From: Hyalangium ruber | Lineage (GTDB): Bacteria; Myxococcota; Myxococcia; Myxococcales; Myxococcaceae | Length of the DNA: 64,000 nt | Direction: 5' to 3' | NCBI RefSeq assembly: GCF_034259325.1 | Contig: NZ_JAXIVS010000015.1 | Location: 228,515 to 292,514 of the forward strand | Shown here: one piece after another, positions 20,236 to 28,833 of the stretch | How the letters are laid out: every line of letters starts with the position of its first letter | Position numbering within the stretch: position 1 is the first letter of the stretch | The notes under the pieces: model-generated | The model's database searches: none | What the model was told of the DNA's origin: nothing | Seen by the model: the letters and a program-made list of their open reading frames with translations, nothing else | Made by a program: the position numbers and the translations under genes

Positions 20236-21834
20236 CTACGCCGCCACGCGTCCGTCCAGATCCTTCACCACGGTCTGCGTCCCGGTGAGGGCCAGCGGGT
20301 TGCGGCGTACGACGGTCTTCTCCAGCGTCTCGCCGTTCCTGTCCCACCACAGCTCGGCTTCCAACTCCGTCCAGCGCCCGGCGTCCGCGCACGCCTCCAG
20401 CGCCATCCGCAGCTCACGCGCGTTGGCGAAGCGGGCTTCCGGGCGCTTCTCCAGGCAGCGGAGGATGATGCCACACAGGTCCGGCGGCAGCTCACGCCCC
20501 GAGCGGATATCGGGAGGGAGCGGCTGCGTGTTCACCTGGTGCGAGCAGATCTCCGCCGCGGTCTGCCCCATGAAGACATGGCCACCGGTGAGCAGCGCGT
20601 AGCCCACCGCCCCCAGCGAATAGAGGTCGCCTCGCCCGTCCACCTTCGTCGGCGTGGTGATCGCCTCGGGAGCCAGATAGTGCGGAGTCCCCGCCACCAC
20701 GTGGGGCCGATGGGAGCCGGACTCCTCGGAGGCACCCAGCTCCTTCACCAGCCCGAAGTCCAGCACCTTCACCATGTCCGGCACACCCCGGCGCCGGCAG
20801 AGGAAGAGATTGGCCGGCTTGATGTCGCGGTGGAGCAGCCCCAGGCCATGGGCCTCCTCCAGCGCTCCGCACACCTGGCGCAGGATGTGGATGACCCTCG
20901 CGGGAGGCTGTGGCCCCGAGCCGGCCAGCAACCGCTCCAGGTCCATGCCCTCCAGGTGCTCCATCACGTAATAGAACAGCCCCTCTTGGGTGCGGCCGTA
21001 GTCGTAGATGGCGATGGTGTTCGGGTGGGTGAGCTGACTGGTGAGCTGCACCTCGCGCTCGAAGCGCACCAGGCCCTGGCCATCCGTGTTGGCGCGCAAG
21101 AGCTTGATGGCGGTGCGGCGGCGCATCATCGCGTGGCTCGCCAGGTACACATCGCCCATGGCCCCGGCGCCCAGCGGCTCGAGTAGCGTGTACTGGCCCA
21201 GCTTGCGCGCATCCCGCACCTGCTGGCGCAGGCCGTAGATGACCCGGGTCACCAGGCTCGCCATGATGACGGCGATGGCGCTCCAGAGCAGCGCATCCAG
21301 CGCGACCAGGAGGTAGCCATCGGAGCTACCCGCCCGCATCAGCGCCAGGAAGACCGCGTCCGGCAGCGCTCCCGCCATGGAAGTCCAGAGCGTCCGGCGC
21401 ACGGAGGTGGGAACAATCACCGCGCGGCAGATCAGCACCGCGTTGGTGCCCAGCAGCAGGGAGTGGGAATCCCCCTCGCTGAAGGCATCGAGCTTCAGGA
21501 GGAAGAGTGCCCCCAAGAGCCCCACGCTCTCCAACGCGCGCAGGATCCGCAGGGAGCGGGGCGCACCGCGACACGCCTGCCAGAAACAGAAGGAGACCCC
21601 GATGCTGGCCAGGTGGAAGGCAAAGCTGGGGGCGATGAGCACGTGTAGCCACGGCAGCTCGAGCGTCAGGAGCGCGGCCAACGTGGTGATGGCGTAGAAG
21701 CCGGCGGCGAGGAGACACAGCGTCTTGAACAGGAACACCAGGCGACGCTGGAGGAACGCCCGCTCCTCCTCAGGAGCGGCCGCGCTCACGGCGAAGGCCG
21801 AGGGCTGCGAGATATCGGGCCCGAGATGCACCAT
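20236..21834 (-). CDS. membrane Ser/Thr protein kinase, transmembrane segments before the kinase domain
   Basis: 532 residues from the ATG at 21834. The first ~200 residues hold about six hydrophobic segments and no recognised sensor fold. The kinase follows at ~214-480: glycine loop LGAGAMGDVY at 221-230, ATP-binding Lys244, catalytic HRDIKPAN at 336-343, DFG at 359-361 and the GTPHYLAPEA activation segment. All catalytic residues are present. PknB-type kinases usually place one transmembrane helix after the kinase, so this polytopic N-terminal arrangement is unusual and suggests sensing of a membrane signal. The tail ends with TLEKTVVRRNPLALTGTQTVV, Thr-rich and possibly autophosphorylated. 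The upstream GH5 gene on the same strand ends 110 bases before it. Confidence 0.92.
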   Translation of the reverse strand: MVHLGPDISQPSAFAVSAAAPEEERAFLQRRLVFLFKTLCLLAAGFYAITTLAALLTLELPWLHVLIAPSFAFHLASIGVSFCFWQACRGAPRSLRILRALESVGLLGALFLLKLDAFSEGDSHSLLLGTNAVLICRAVIVPTSVRRTLWTSMAGALPDAVFLALMRAGSSDGYLLVALDALLWSAIAVIMASLVTRVIYGLRQQVRDARKLGQYTLLEPLGAGAMGDVYLASHAMMRRRTAIKLLRANTDGQGLVRFEREVQLTSQLTHPNTIAIYDYGRTQEGLFYYVMEHLEGMDLERLLAGSGPQPPARVIHILRQVCGALEEAHGLGLLHRDIKPANLFLCRRRGVPDMVKVLDFGLVKELGASEESGSHRPHVVAGTPHYLAPEAITTPTKVDGRGDLYSLGAVGYALLTGGHVFMGQTAAEICSHQVNTQPLPPDIRSGRELPPDLCGIILRCLEKRPEARFANARELRMALEACADAGRWTELEAELWWDRNGETLEKTVVRRNPLALTGTQTVVKDLDGRVAA

Positions 21835-21944
21835 CAGAGTGCGTGTTCTATCACTACCCGTGGGAAACAGGACTCCCCCCTGCTGGGCCATCCAGCAGGT
21901 TCTCCGTGGACAACGGACCTGACAGGGAGGCTTCAGCGGAGGGC

Positions 21945-23177
21945 TCAGCGCTCCCCAGTGCGTCCGGTGGCCTCGATGACGAGGTCCGCATAGCGGTTGC
22001 TCGGGTGCTCCGGAGCGGTGCCATCCCGGTAATAAAAGGTGAAGGCGTCCCACGCATCGGGGCGGGAGTCATAGGAGAACATCCACGGAGCGAGCCCTCC
22101 CACGCCCGCCCGCCACGCACAGCGCAGCCAGCCCCGGTACAGGGCCCGCCGCTCCTCCAGCGAGAAGTCCCCTTGGTTGCGCAGGCCGAACTCCCCCAGG
22201 AACATCGGCTTGCCCAACTCGCGCGCCAGGGCGGCGTGGTCCGAGATCCAGCGTGCTCCCGCCCGGGCCGTCGCGTCGCTGGGGATGCCCCACAGCTCCG
22301 GGTAGAAGTGCGCGCCCCCGAAGTCGATGAGCGGAGAGGCGGTGTTTCGCCGGAAGCTCACCGAGGACCCGAAGAGCAGCTCCGAGGGCATCAGCCCCCA
22401 GAACGCCGCGTCATAGCCGTCTCCGGAGACGTCGAAGCCCTCCTCCCCCGTGCCCACCCGATGGCCGGGCGCATGGGTGTGTACCACCTCGGCCACTTCG
22501 TCCACCCAGGCCCGCATCGCCTCGCCCTGCCGATCCAGCCCCACCCCGCGCGGCTCATTGAGCAACTCCCAGGCGAGCACGGACGGGTGCTCGCCGTAGC
22601 GGATCCCATCGAAGGTGTTGACGCGGGACAGCACGTGCGTGACGTGCCGCTTGTAGTGCTCGATCACCGCGCGCTCGGTGAAGAAGCGCGAGTCACCCTC
22701 CTGCGGCGCAGGCAGCCCGGCCCACTCCACGTATTGACGCGCTCCGCCATAGGCGTCCCAGTAGTTGCCGAGTGTCAGAACGAGCTTCACCCCATGGTGG
22801 GCCGCGCGCGTCAGGACCCAGTCCAACCCTCGGAAGCTGGTCTCGTCGTACACCCCGGGAGCGAGCTGGATGGCGGAGTCTCCCTGTTTGCTCCGCGCGT
22901 CGTTGAAGCCGCTGGTGCGCACCCCCCAGGCGCCGAGCGCCACGGCCTTCGAGAACGTCTCCTCCAGGACGGGTGACTCGGTCAGCTCCTGGCGCAGCGC
23001 CCTCGTGGCCTCTTCCTGGAGGTAGTACGCGTTGAGAAACACCGCCGTGGACGGCGCCTCTCCCAGCCGCACCGCGGGCTGCACCTCACAGTCGGAGGCC
23101 TCCGCCTCGAGCTGCTCCGCGAGATCCTCGCCACAGGCCGTGAGCAGCATCAAGGTCAGGACCCAGCGGGAGCGCAT
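21945..23177 (-). CDS. GH5-type (beta-mannanase-like) glycoside hydrolase lipoprotein
   Basis: 410 residues. The signal peptide ends in lipobox LTAC (Cys15). The sequence then reads as a (beta/alpha)8 glycoside hydrolase of clan A: VRTSGFND early strand, VLAWELLNEPRG with acid/base Glu208, and KPMFLGEFG with nucleophile Glu329. The order and spacing (121 residues) fit family 5 endo-mannanases or glucanases. It would be displayed on the outer membrane and cut plant, fungal or yeast polysaccharides in the medium, consistent with a micropredator or saprophyte. The substrate is inferred from family resemblance only. No adjacent sugar transporter was seen. Confidence 0.82.
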   Translation of the reverse strand: MRSRWVLTLMLLTACGEDLAEQLEAEASDCEVQPAVRLGEAPSTAVFLNAYYLQEEATRALRQELTESPVLEETFSKAVALGAWGVRTSGFNDARSKQGDSAIQLAPGVYDETSFRGLDWVLTRAAHHGVKLVLTLGNYWDAYGGARQYVEWAGLPAPQEGDSRFFTERAVIEHYKRHVTHVLSRVNTFDGIRYGEHPSVLAWELLNEPRGVGLDRQGEAMRAWVDEVAEVVHTHAPGHRVGTGEEGFDVSGDGYDAAFWGLMPSELLFGSSVSFRRNTASPLIDFGGAHFYPELWGIPSDATARAGARWISDHAALARELGKPMFLGEFGLRNQGDFSLEERRALYRGWLRCAWRAGVGGLAPWMFSYDSRPDAWDAFTFYYRDGTAPEHPSNRYADLVIEATGRTGER

Positions 23178-23241
23178 AGGGCCCGGAGCCTATCGCCGGG
23201 GTGGTAGAAGGCTCCAACCCCGAAGCGTTCAGGAGGGACAC

Positions 23242-23793
23242 ATGAAGCGCGCACTGCTCGTCATCGATATCCAGAAGGACTACTTCCCGGGAGGCAAGAT
23301 GCAGCTCGTCGGCGCCGAGGAAGCGAGCCTGAGGGCCCGAGAGCTGATCGAGGGCTTCCGCAAGAGCGGCGAGGAGCTCATCCACATCCAGCACCTCTTC
23401 CAATCTCCGAACGCGCCCTTCTTCGTCCCCGGCACCGAGGGTGCTGAGATCCACCCCAACGTGAAGCCGCTTCCGGGCGAGCGCCTCATCGTCAAGCACT
23501 ACGCCAACTCCTTCAAGGAGACACCGCTGCAGAGCGTGCTCCGGGAGCGGGGCATCACCGATGTCGTCATCTGCGGGATGATGACGAGCATGTGCGTGGA
23601 CGCCGCCACGCGCGCTTCCGCGGACCTCGGCTTCAACACCTACGTGGCCGCCGATGCCTGCGCCGCCCCGGATCTGCGCTCGGGGCAGGAGCTCATCCCC
23701 GGGCGCACCGTACACAACGCCTTCCTGGCTGCACTCGGCTCGCTGGTGGCCCGGGTGGAGACCACGAGCGAGATTCTCTCCCGGCGCGGCTGA
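23242..23793 (+). CDS. cysteine hydrolase of the isochorismatase/nicotinamidase superfamily
   Basis: 183 residues from the ATG at 23242, with AGGAGGG 4 bases before it. Catalytic triad residues are visible: Asp9 in LLVIDIQKDYF, Lys85 in RLIVKHYANSF and Cys118 in CGMMTSMCVDAATRAS. The superfamily hydrolyses amides such as nicotinamide, N-carbamoylsarcosine or ureidoacrylate, or the enol ether of isochorismate. The metal-binding DxHxxxH of nicotinamidases is not evident, so a nicotinamidase call is not made; the cis-peptide GMMTSMC resembles YcaC/isochorismatase-like stand-alone enzymes. Divergent from the GH5 gene, convergent with the carboxypeptidase. Confidence 0.85.
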   Translation: MKRALLVIDIQKDYFPGGKMQLVGAEEASLRARELIEGFRKSGEELIHIQHLFQSPNAPFFVPGTEGAEIHPNVKPLPGERLIVKHYANSFKETPLQSVLRERGITDVVICGMMTSMCVDAATRASADLGFNTYVAADACAAPDLRSGQELIPGRTVHNAFLAALGSLVARVETTSEILSRRG

Positions 23794-23803
23794 GCGGCGA
23801 GCG

Positions 23804-25078
23804 TCACCGCTCGAAGCGGACGATGCGCTCCACCCGCCACATCCCAGCGGACTTCGCGGGTCGCAGCAGCATCAGCTCGGCGGGCTGCCCCACCTTCACC
23901 CCGCAGAGGCTCCTCGGAGGCAGGGGGATGAGATCCCCCTCCCTCGCGCCTCGGGGAGGCAGCGGCACCGCCGTGAGCCCACGGCCGTCCACCGTCTCGA
24001 CGGCCCCGAATACGCGCAGATCTCCCAGATCCGCGATCTGTCCCGCGATGACGGCGACCGGCGCGCCCTGCCGCTGCCGAACCGCCATGAAGGCCGTCAT
24101 GCCAATGTCCCCGATGAAGGCTTCCCCGGCCTCACCGAAGACGTGGGCCTCCTTCACGACGACGTGGAACAGCCCCTTCCCGTCGTTCAGCGGGATGGAG
24201 TCGTAGCGCCCCAGGTCCGCCTGCTCCGCCTGGCCACTGGCGAGCGCCTCCAGCGAGGACACCAGGGCCACGAAGTTCAACCGCAGCAGCGGAGCGTCGG
24301 CGTCGATCCCGGCCCAGGGTCCCGTCTCGATGAGGACCGCGGGCGTACCCCAGAGCCCCATGTTGTCGCCAAAGGCACGCACCTCGAACGCGTCGCTGTA
24401 GCGCCCCACCTGCCCAGGCACCAGCGCCTCGACCGCGTCCCGGATGACCGCGCACAGCTTCTTGGCGAGGAGGCGACCGGGATTGTCGCTGCGGGCCGCA
24501 TCGAAGGCCGGCGCGAGCAGCGAGATGGAGGCCGGCTTGCCGCTCGTCCCCACCGACGTGCGCCAGTCCTGGTTGTGCAGGTTGAAGCCAATGGAGGGCT
24601 GAAGCCGATCCCGCAGCGCCTTGAGCGTACGCCCCTCGGGCGTCTGCAGCCTCAGCGCATCTCGATTGATATCGATGCCCTGCGCGTTGACGCGCTGGAA
24701 GCGCTCGGCCCCATCGGGGTTGAGCATGGGCACGGCGTGCAGCGTGAGCGTGGACAGCAGCTCCTGTACCCGCGGGTGCTCACGGTAGCGCCGCACGTAC
24801 TCGAAGACCTCGAATAGCGCCGTCGTGGCGGTGGGCTCGTCGCCATGCATCTGCGACCAGAGCAGCACCTGCCTCGGGCCCTGGCCCACCTGAACGTGGT
24901 AGAGCGCGCGCCCCTCCACCGAGTGCCCGGCGACCTCCACCTGGAAGAGGTCCGGCGGAAGTCTCCGCACCCACGCCTCCACCTGCGCATGGCGAACGAG
25001 CGGCAGCGGAGGCCGCTCCGGGAGGCGGACTTCTTCCCAGAGGGCGGAGAGCGTCGCGGGAGAGGAGATCTCGATCAT
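23804..25078 (-). CDS. M14-family zinc carboxypeptidase
   Basis: 424 residues. Zinc ligands His78 and Glu81 sit in QMHGDEPTATT, the third His in the FNLHNQDW segment, and the catalytic Glu in VLIETGPWAG, the M14 order. The VPMLNPDGAERFQRVNAQG stretch with its Arg is the substrate-carboxylate pocket. There is no signal peptide at the chosen start, so the enzyme should be cytosolic or leave by another route. The C-terminal ~120 residues form a beta-rich extra domain. M14 members remove C-terminal residues from peptides or act on gamma-D-glutamyl-diaminopimelate in peptidoglycan; which applies cannot be told here. Confidence 0.85.
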   Translation of the reverse strand: MIEISSPATLSALWEEVRLPERPPLPLVRHAQVEAWVRRLPPDLFQVEVAGHSVEGRALYHVQVGQGPRQVLLWSQMHGDEPTATTALFEVFEYVRRYREHPRVQELLSTLTLHAVPMLNPDGAERFQRVNAQGIDINRDALRLQTPEGRTLKALRDRLQPSIGFNLHNQDWRTSVGTSGKPASISLLAPAFDAARSDNPGRLLAKKLCAVIRDAVEALVPGQVGRYSDAFEVRAFGDNMGLWGTPAVLIETGPWAGIDADAPLLRLNFVALVSSLEALASGQAEQADLGRYDSIPLNDGKGLFHVVVKEAHVFGEAGEAFIGDIGMTAFMAVRQRQGAPVAVIAGQIADLGDLRVFGAVETVDGRGLTAVPLPPRGAREGDLIPLPPRSLCGVKVGQPAELMLLRPAKSAGMWRVERIVRFER

Positions 25079-25231
25079 GAGCCGTTTGGATTCAAAGCGT
25101 TTCAGATGAACGTATGCACCGTCTCGAATGATTTGCTATGGGCATTCGGGCCTCGTGCCCGGTCCTTGGGACTGCAAGTTTTTCTCAACACCATCGCTCG
25201 TCATCAGACACGAGCGGGAGGCAAAACATCC

Positions 25232-26056
25232 ATGAAGACGTTCATCCATTCCCTGTCGGTCATCGCGCTCGTGGCGCTGGTATCTGGCTGCAAGAAGGTC
25301 GAGCGCATCGACGTACAGCCGCCGACGGTGTCGGCCACCGAGGCGGGGAAGCAGATCCCGCTGAAGGCCTCCGGCCTCACCGCAGATGGCCAGCCGCTGC
25401 CGGACACGAAGTTCACGTTCGCCTCGAGCGACGACAAGATCGCCAAGGTGGACGCGACCGGCATCGTGACGGTGGTCAAGAGCGGCTCGGCGACCATCAC
25501 CGTCTCGGGCGCGGAGAAGACCGCCAAGGTGCCCGTGGAGGCCGTCATCCCCGCGGCCATCACCGTCAAGGGCTCGCCCGTCACCCTGACCGGGCTGGGC
25601 TCCACGGCGACGCTGGAGGCGCAGGTGCAGGATGACGCGGACCGCCCGGTGCAGGGCGCCCAGGTGGAGTTCGTCAGCGCCGATCCCAAGATCGTCGAGG
25701 TGAGCGGCACCACGCTGACGGCCAAGGCCCCGGGCGCCACGCAGGTGACGGCGACCTCCGGCGCCCTGAAGCAGAACATCGACGTCACGGTGAAGCTGCC
25801 CGAGGTCGCCTCGGTGGCCTTCGACGCGGCTCCCGCGAACGTGAAGGTCGGCGAGAGCGTGCAGCTGACCGTCCTCGCCAAGACGGCGGAGGGCGCCAAC
25901 ATCGAGGGCGTCACCCACGCCTTCGCCAGCAGCAACGAGAAGATCGCCACCGTGGACGCCACCGGCAAGGTCACCGGCGTGAAGCCCGGTGTCGCCACCA
26001 TCACCGTGAAGAACGGCGAGAAGACCGCGGAGACGAAGCTCACGGTGAAGAAGTAA
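25232..26056 (+). CDS. lipoprotein of three bacterial Ig-like (Big2) domains
   Basis: 274 residues from the ATG at 25232, which starts a signal peptide with lipobox VSGC (Cys20). The rest consists of three immunoglobulin-like repeats of about 80-85 residues, each with the Big2 pattern ..SSDxKIAKVDATGxVTxVKxGxATITV (near residues 70-90 and 230-260); the middle copy is degenerate (SADPKIVEVSG). Big2 domains are adhesin or surface building blocks. As a lone small lipoprotein it probably decorates the cell surface. The following gene for a small exported protein begins 39 bases later and may be co-transcribed. Confidence 0.85.
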   Translation: MKTFIHSLSVIALVALVSGCKKVERIDVQPPTVSATEAGKQIPLKASGLTADGQPLPDTKFTFASSDDKIAKVDATGIVTVVKSGSATITVSGAEKTAKVPVEAVIPAAITVKGSPVTLTGLGSTATLEAQVQDDADRPVQGAQVEFVSADPKIVEVSGTTLTAKAPGATQVTATSGALKQNIDVTVKLPEVASVAFDAAPANVKVGESVQLTVLAKTAEGANIEGVTHAFASSNEKIATVDATGKVTGVKPGVATITVKNGEKTAETKLTVKK

Positions 26057-26095
26057 CGTCGTAGCGGTTCGCCCCGTGCCCTCAGGAGGAGCCCC

Positions 26096-26590
26096 ATGAA
26101 GAAGACAGGATGGAACCTGCTCGTACTGGCGTGCTCTCTGCTGCTCGGCACGGGACCCTCCGCTTGGAGCCAGCCCGCCGCGAAGCCCCAGCCCGCGGCG
26201 GGTGTCTCGATCCAGGAGATCCAGCTTCGGGTCTTCGACCGCCAGAAGGACGCGCTCGTGCCGCCCGAGGAGTCCTCCGACCCCTACGGGATGAACAGCG
26301 ACGCCGTCCTGGTGGTCCGCATCCAGGGAACCTGGGAGGGCGAGGGAGCGCTCGTGCTGAAGCTGAGCGCCAGCGCCCCCACGGAGTCCTCGGAGGCGAC
26401 TGGCAAGGATCCCGGCTGGAAGGTGACGCAGTCTCGCAAGCTGTCCGCCCTGTCCGAGAACGGCGTCACCTCCGTGCCCTTCCTGCTGCCCTATGACTGC
26501 TCCTCCCAGGTCAAGGTGACGGCGACCCTGACCGGGCCTGGAGTCAAGAGCAGCAAGACGTTCAGCACCTCCTTCCCCTGCGCTGAGTAG
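26096..26590 (+). CDS. small exported protein of unknown function
   Basis: 164 residues with AGGAGG 6 bases upstream of the ATG. A signal peptide (MKKTGWNLLVLACSLLLG) with probable type I cleavage near AWS-QP (residues 25-26) is followed by a beta-rich mature protein without a recognised domain. LLVLAC could be read as a poor lipobox, but its residues before Cys are atypical. Two cysteines, in YDCSSQ and FPCAE near the C-terminus, could form a disulfide. The fold pattern of alternating hydrophobic strands resembles an immunoglobulin-like domain, in keeping with the Big2 lipoprotein upstream. Convergent with the catalase, whose stop is 2 bases away. Confidence 0.7.
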   Translation: MKKTGWNLLVLACSLLLGTGPSAWSQPAAKPQPAAGVSIQEIQLRVFDRQKDALVPPEESSDPYGMNSDAVLVVRIQGTWEGEGALVLKLSASAPTESSEATGKDPGWKVTQSRKLSALSENGVTSVPFLLPYDCSSQVKVTATLTGPGVKSSKTFSTSFPCAE

Positions 26591-26591
26591 C

Positions 26592-28694
26592 TCAGGCGGG
26601 GATGCGGTCCTTGTCGGCACGGTCCCAGTGCCGATGCTTCGCGATGGCCGCGGTGAACCCGGTGACGAAGGTGGCCACGTCTCCCCCCTTCGCGTGCGTG
26701 ACGACACCCGGGGCCTTGGGATCGATCCCGCAGGCGCGCAGCAACTCCACGCCCTCCTTCGTCGCGCCCACCGGCTTGCAGTGCCGGTAGGCCTCCTGGA
26801 GGAAGTGCAGCGCCTCGCCGTCCTTCTTCAGCGCCTCCACGCTCGCGGCGCCTCCCGGGATGAGCACGGCGTCGTACTCGACCGAGGCCGTCGTGATCGA
26901 GTTCTTGTCGACCTCCACGGCATGGCCTCCCTCGCCCTTCACCGTGCCCAGGTGCTTGGCGACGATCTTCACCTTCGCGCCCTCGCGCTCCAAGGCCGCG
27001 CGCACGTCGATCAGCTCGGCGGCATCCACGCCGTCGGCGATGAGCGCGGCGATGCGGCGCGTCTTGATCGAGTCCTTCTTCGTGTTCTCGATGCTGAGGG
27101 ACGGTGCCACCTGAACGGGGCTCTTCGGGATCGACTTCGTCGTCGGGGCTGGGAGTCCGAGCCCCTCGGCGACCCGTGCCGTGAGCTCCCCATCGATGTT
27201 GGAGAACAGATCCAGGACGCGCTCCCGGATCTCCTTGATCTCGACCTTGCCGAGCTCGAAGCGGCAGGCGTCGATGAGGTGCGTCTTCTCGGGCGCCGAC
27301 AGGCTGCGGAAGAACATCCCTGCCTGGCTGAAGTGATCCGCGAAGCTCTCGCTGCGCACGCGCGTCTTCTCGGTCCGCACGCGCTCCGGGTAGTGCGTGA
27401 AGCCGCCCTGGGCGGCCGAGGCCATCATCGGGCACCCTCCCCCGAGCGAGTTCGGGTGGTAGTTGGCGCGGCTGGCGTTGATGGTCTGCCGGTGGAAGCC
27501 GTCCTGCTGGTGGTTGTGTACCGGCGCCAACGGACGGTTGATGGGGATCTCCGCGAAGTTCGGGCCTCCCAGCCGCGTGAGCTGCGTATCCAGGTACGAG
27601 AAGAGCCGTGCCTGCATCAGCGGATCGTTGGTGAAGTCGATCCCCGGCACGACGTTCGCCACGCAGAAGGCCACCTGCTCCGTCTCGGCGAAGAAGTTCG
27701 TGGGGTTGCGGTTGAGCGTGAGCTTGCCGATGCGGCGCACCGGGACGAGCTCTTCGGGCACCAGCTTCGTCGGATCGAGCAGCTCGATCCCCAGCTTCTC
27801 CGCTGCTTCCTCCTCGATGATCTGAACCGCCAGCTCGTACTCGGGGAAGTCGCCCAGCTCGATCGCCTCCCACAGGTCTCGCCGGTGGTAGTCGGGGTCC
27901 TTGCCGGCCAGCTTCTGGGCCTCGTCCCATACGAGCGAGTGCGTGCCGAGCAGCGGCTTCCAGTGGAACTTGACGAAGCGCGAGACGCCCTCCGCGTTCA
28001 CGAACCGGAAGGTGTGGACGCCGAAGCCCTCCATCATCCGGTAGCTGCGCGGCAGCGCGCGATCGGACATCGTCCACATCACCATGTGGGCCGTCTCGGG
28101 CACCAGCGAGACGAAGTCCCAGAAGCTGTCATGCGCGGAGGCTGCCTGCGGCATCTCGTGGTGCGGCTCCGGCTTCACCGCGTGGACCACGTCCGGGAAC
28201 TTGATGCCGTCCTGGATGAAGAAGACGGGGATGTTGTTGCCGACGAGATCGAAGTTGCCCTCCTCCGTGTAGAACTTCACGGCGAAGCCGCGCACGTCGC
28301 GCACCGTGTCCGCCGAGCCGCGCGAGCCCGCCACGGTGGAGAAACGCACGAAGACCGGCGTCTTCACGGAAGGGTCCTGGAGGAAGCGCGCCCGGGTGAG
28401 CTCCTTCATCGACTCGTAGACCTGGAAGTAGCCGTGCGCCGCCGAGCCGCGCGCATGGACGACCCGCTCGGGGATGCGCTCGTGATCGAAGCGCGTCATC
28501 TTCTCGCGGAAGTGGAAGTCCTCGAGCAGCGTGGGCCCTCTCCGCCCGGCACGGAGCGAGTCGTCGGTGTTCTCGATCTTGATGCCCTGGTCCGTCGTCA
28601 GGTACTGACCTTGCTGCTCGACGCGATTGTGCTCGAGCGCCTTGTCCTTGCTGTCTTCATCGATGTGTACCGAGTCGGGCTTGTTCTTGGCCAC
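26592..28694 (-). CDS. katE: large-subunit (clade 2) catalase with C-terminal glutamine-amidotransferase-like domain
   Basis: 700 residues from a GTG at 28694 that has GGAGG 7 bases upstream; an upstream extension lacks homology. Decomposes hydrogen peroxide to water and oxygen. The catalytic His80 lies in [13 protein letters not shown], followed by [18 protein letters not shown] and the distal-side NIPVFFIQD segment; the heme-ligand tyrosine is in [13 protein letters not shown]. The last ~150 residues ([36 protein letters not shown]) are the flavodoxin/class I glutamine-amidotransferase-like domain found only in large-subunit catalases such as E. coli HPII (753 residues). The core lacks the longest N-terminal HPII extension. 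Likely a stationary-phase or sporulation catalase; the regulator is not visible. Confidence 0.95.
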   Translation of the reverse strand: MAKNKPDSVHIDEDSKDKALEHNRVEQQGQYLTTDQGIKIENTDDSLRAGRRGPTLLEDFHFREKMTRFDHERIPERVVHARGSAAHGYFQVYESMKELTRARFLQDPSVKTPVFVRFSTVAGSRGSADTVRDVRGFAVKFYTEEGNFDLVGNNIPVFFIQDGIKFPDVVHAVKPEPHHEMPQAASAHDSFWDFVSLVPETAHMVMWTMSDRALPRSYRMMEGFGVHTFRFVNAEGVSRFVKFHWKPLLGTHSLVWDEAQKLAGKDPDYHRRDLWEAIELGDFPEYELAVQIIEEEAAEKLGIELLDPTKLVPEELVPVRRIGKLTLNRNPTNFFAETEQVAFCVANVVPGIDFTNDPLMQARLFSYLDTQLTRLGGPNFAEIPINRPLAPVHNHQQDGFHRQTINASRANYHPNSLGGGCPMMASAAQGGFTHYPERVRTEKTRVRSESFADHFSQAGMFFRSLSAPEKTHLIDACRFELGKVEIKEIRERVLDLFSNIDGELTARVAEGLGLPAPTTKSIPKSPVQVAPSLSIENTKKDSIKTRRIAALIADGVDAAELIDVRAALEREGAKVKIVAKHLGTVKGEGGHAVEVDKNSITTASVEYDAVLIPGGAASVEALKKDGEALHFLQEAYRHCKPVGATKEGVELLRACGIDPKAPGVVTHAKGGDVATFVTGFTAAIAKHRHWDRADKDRIPA

Positions 28695-28833
28695 CGCGTT
28701 GCCTCCATGAGGGATGCGGCAACGTAATGAAGGCATGTCCGAGCGCTGGGTTTGTTACCCCGCACGCCCAGATATCTGCCCAGTGGCGGACGCGGCGACA
28801 CGAATCACGCCTCGCAGCGTTCTGCAGCGGAAA

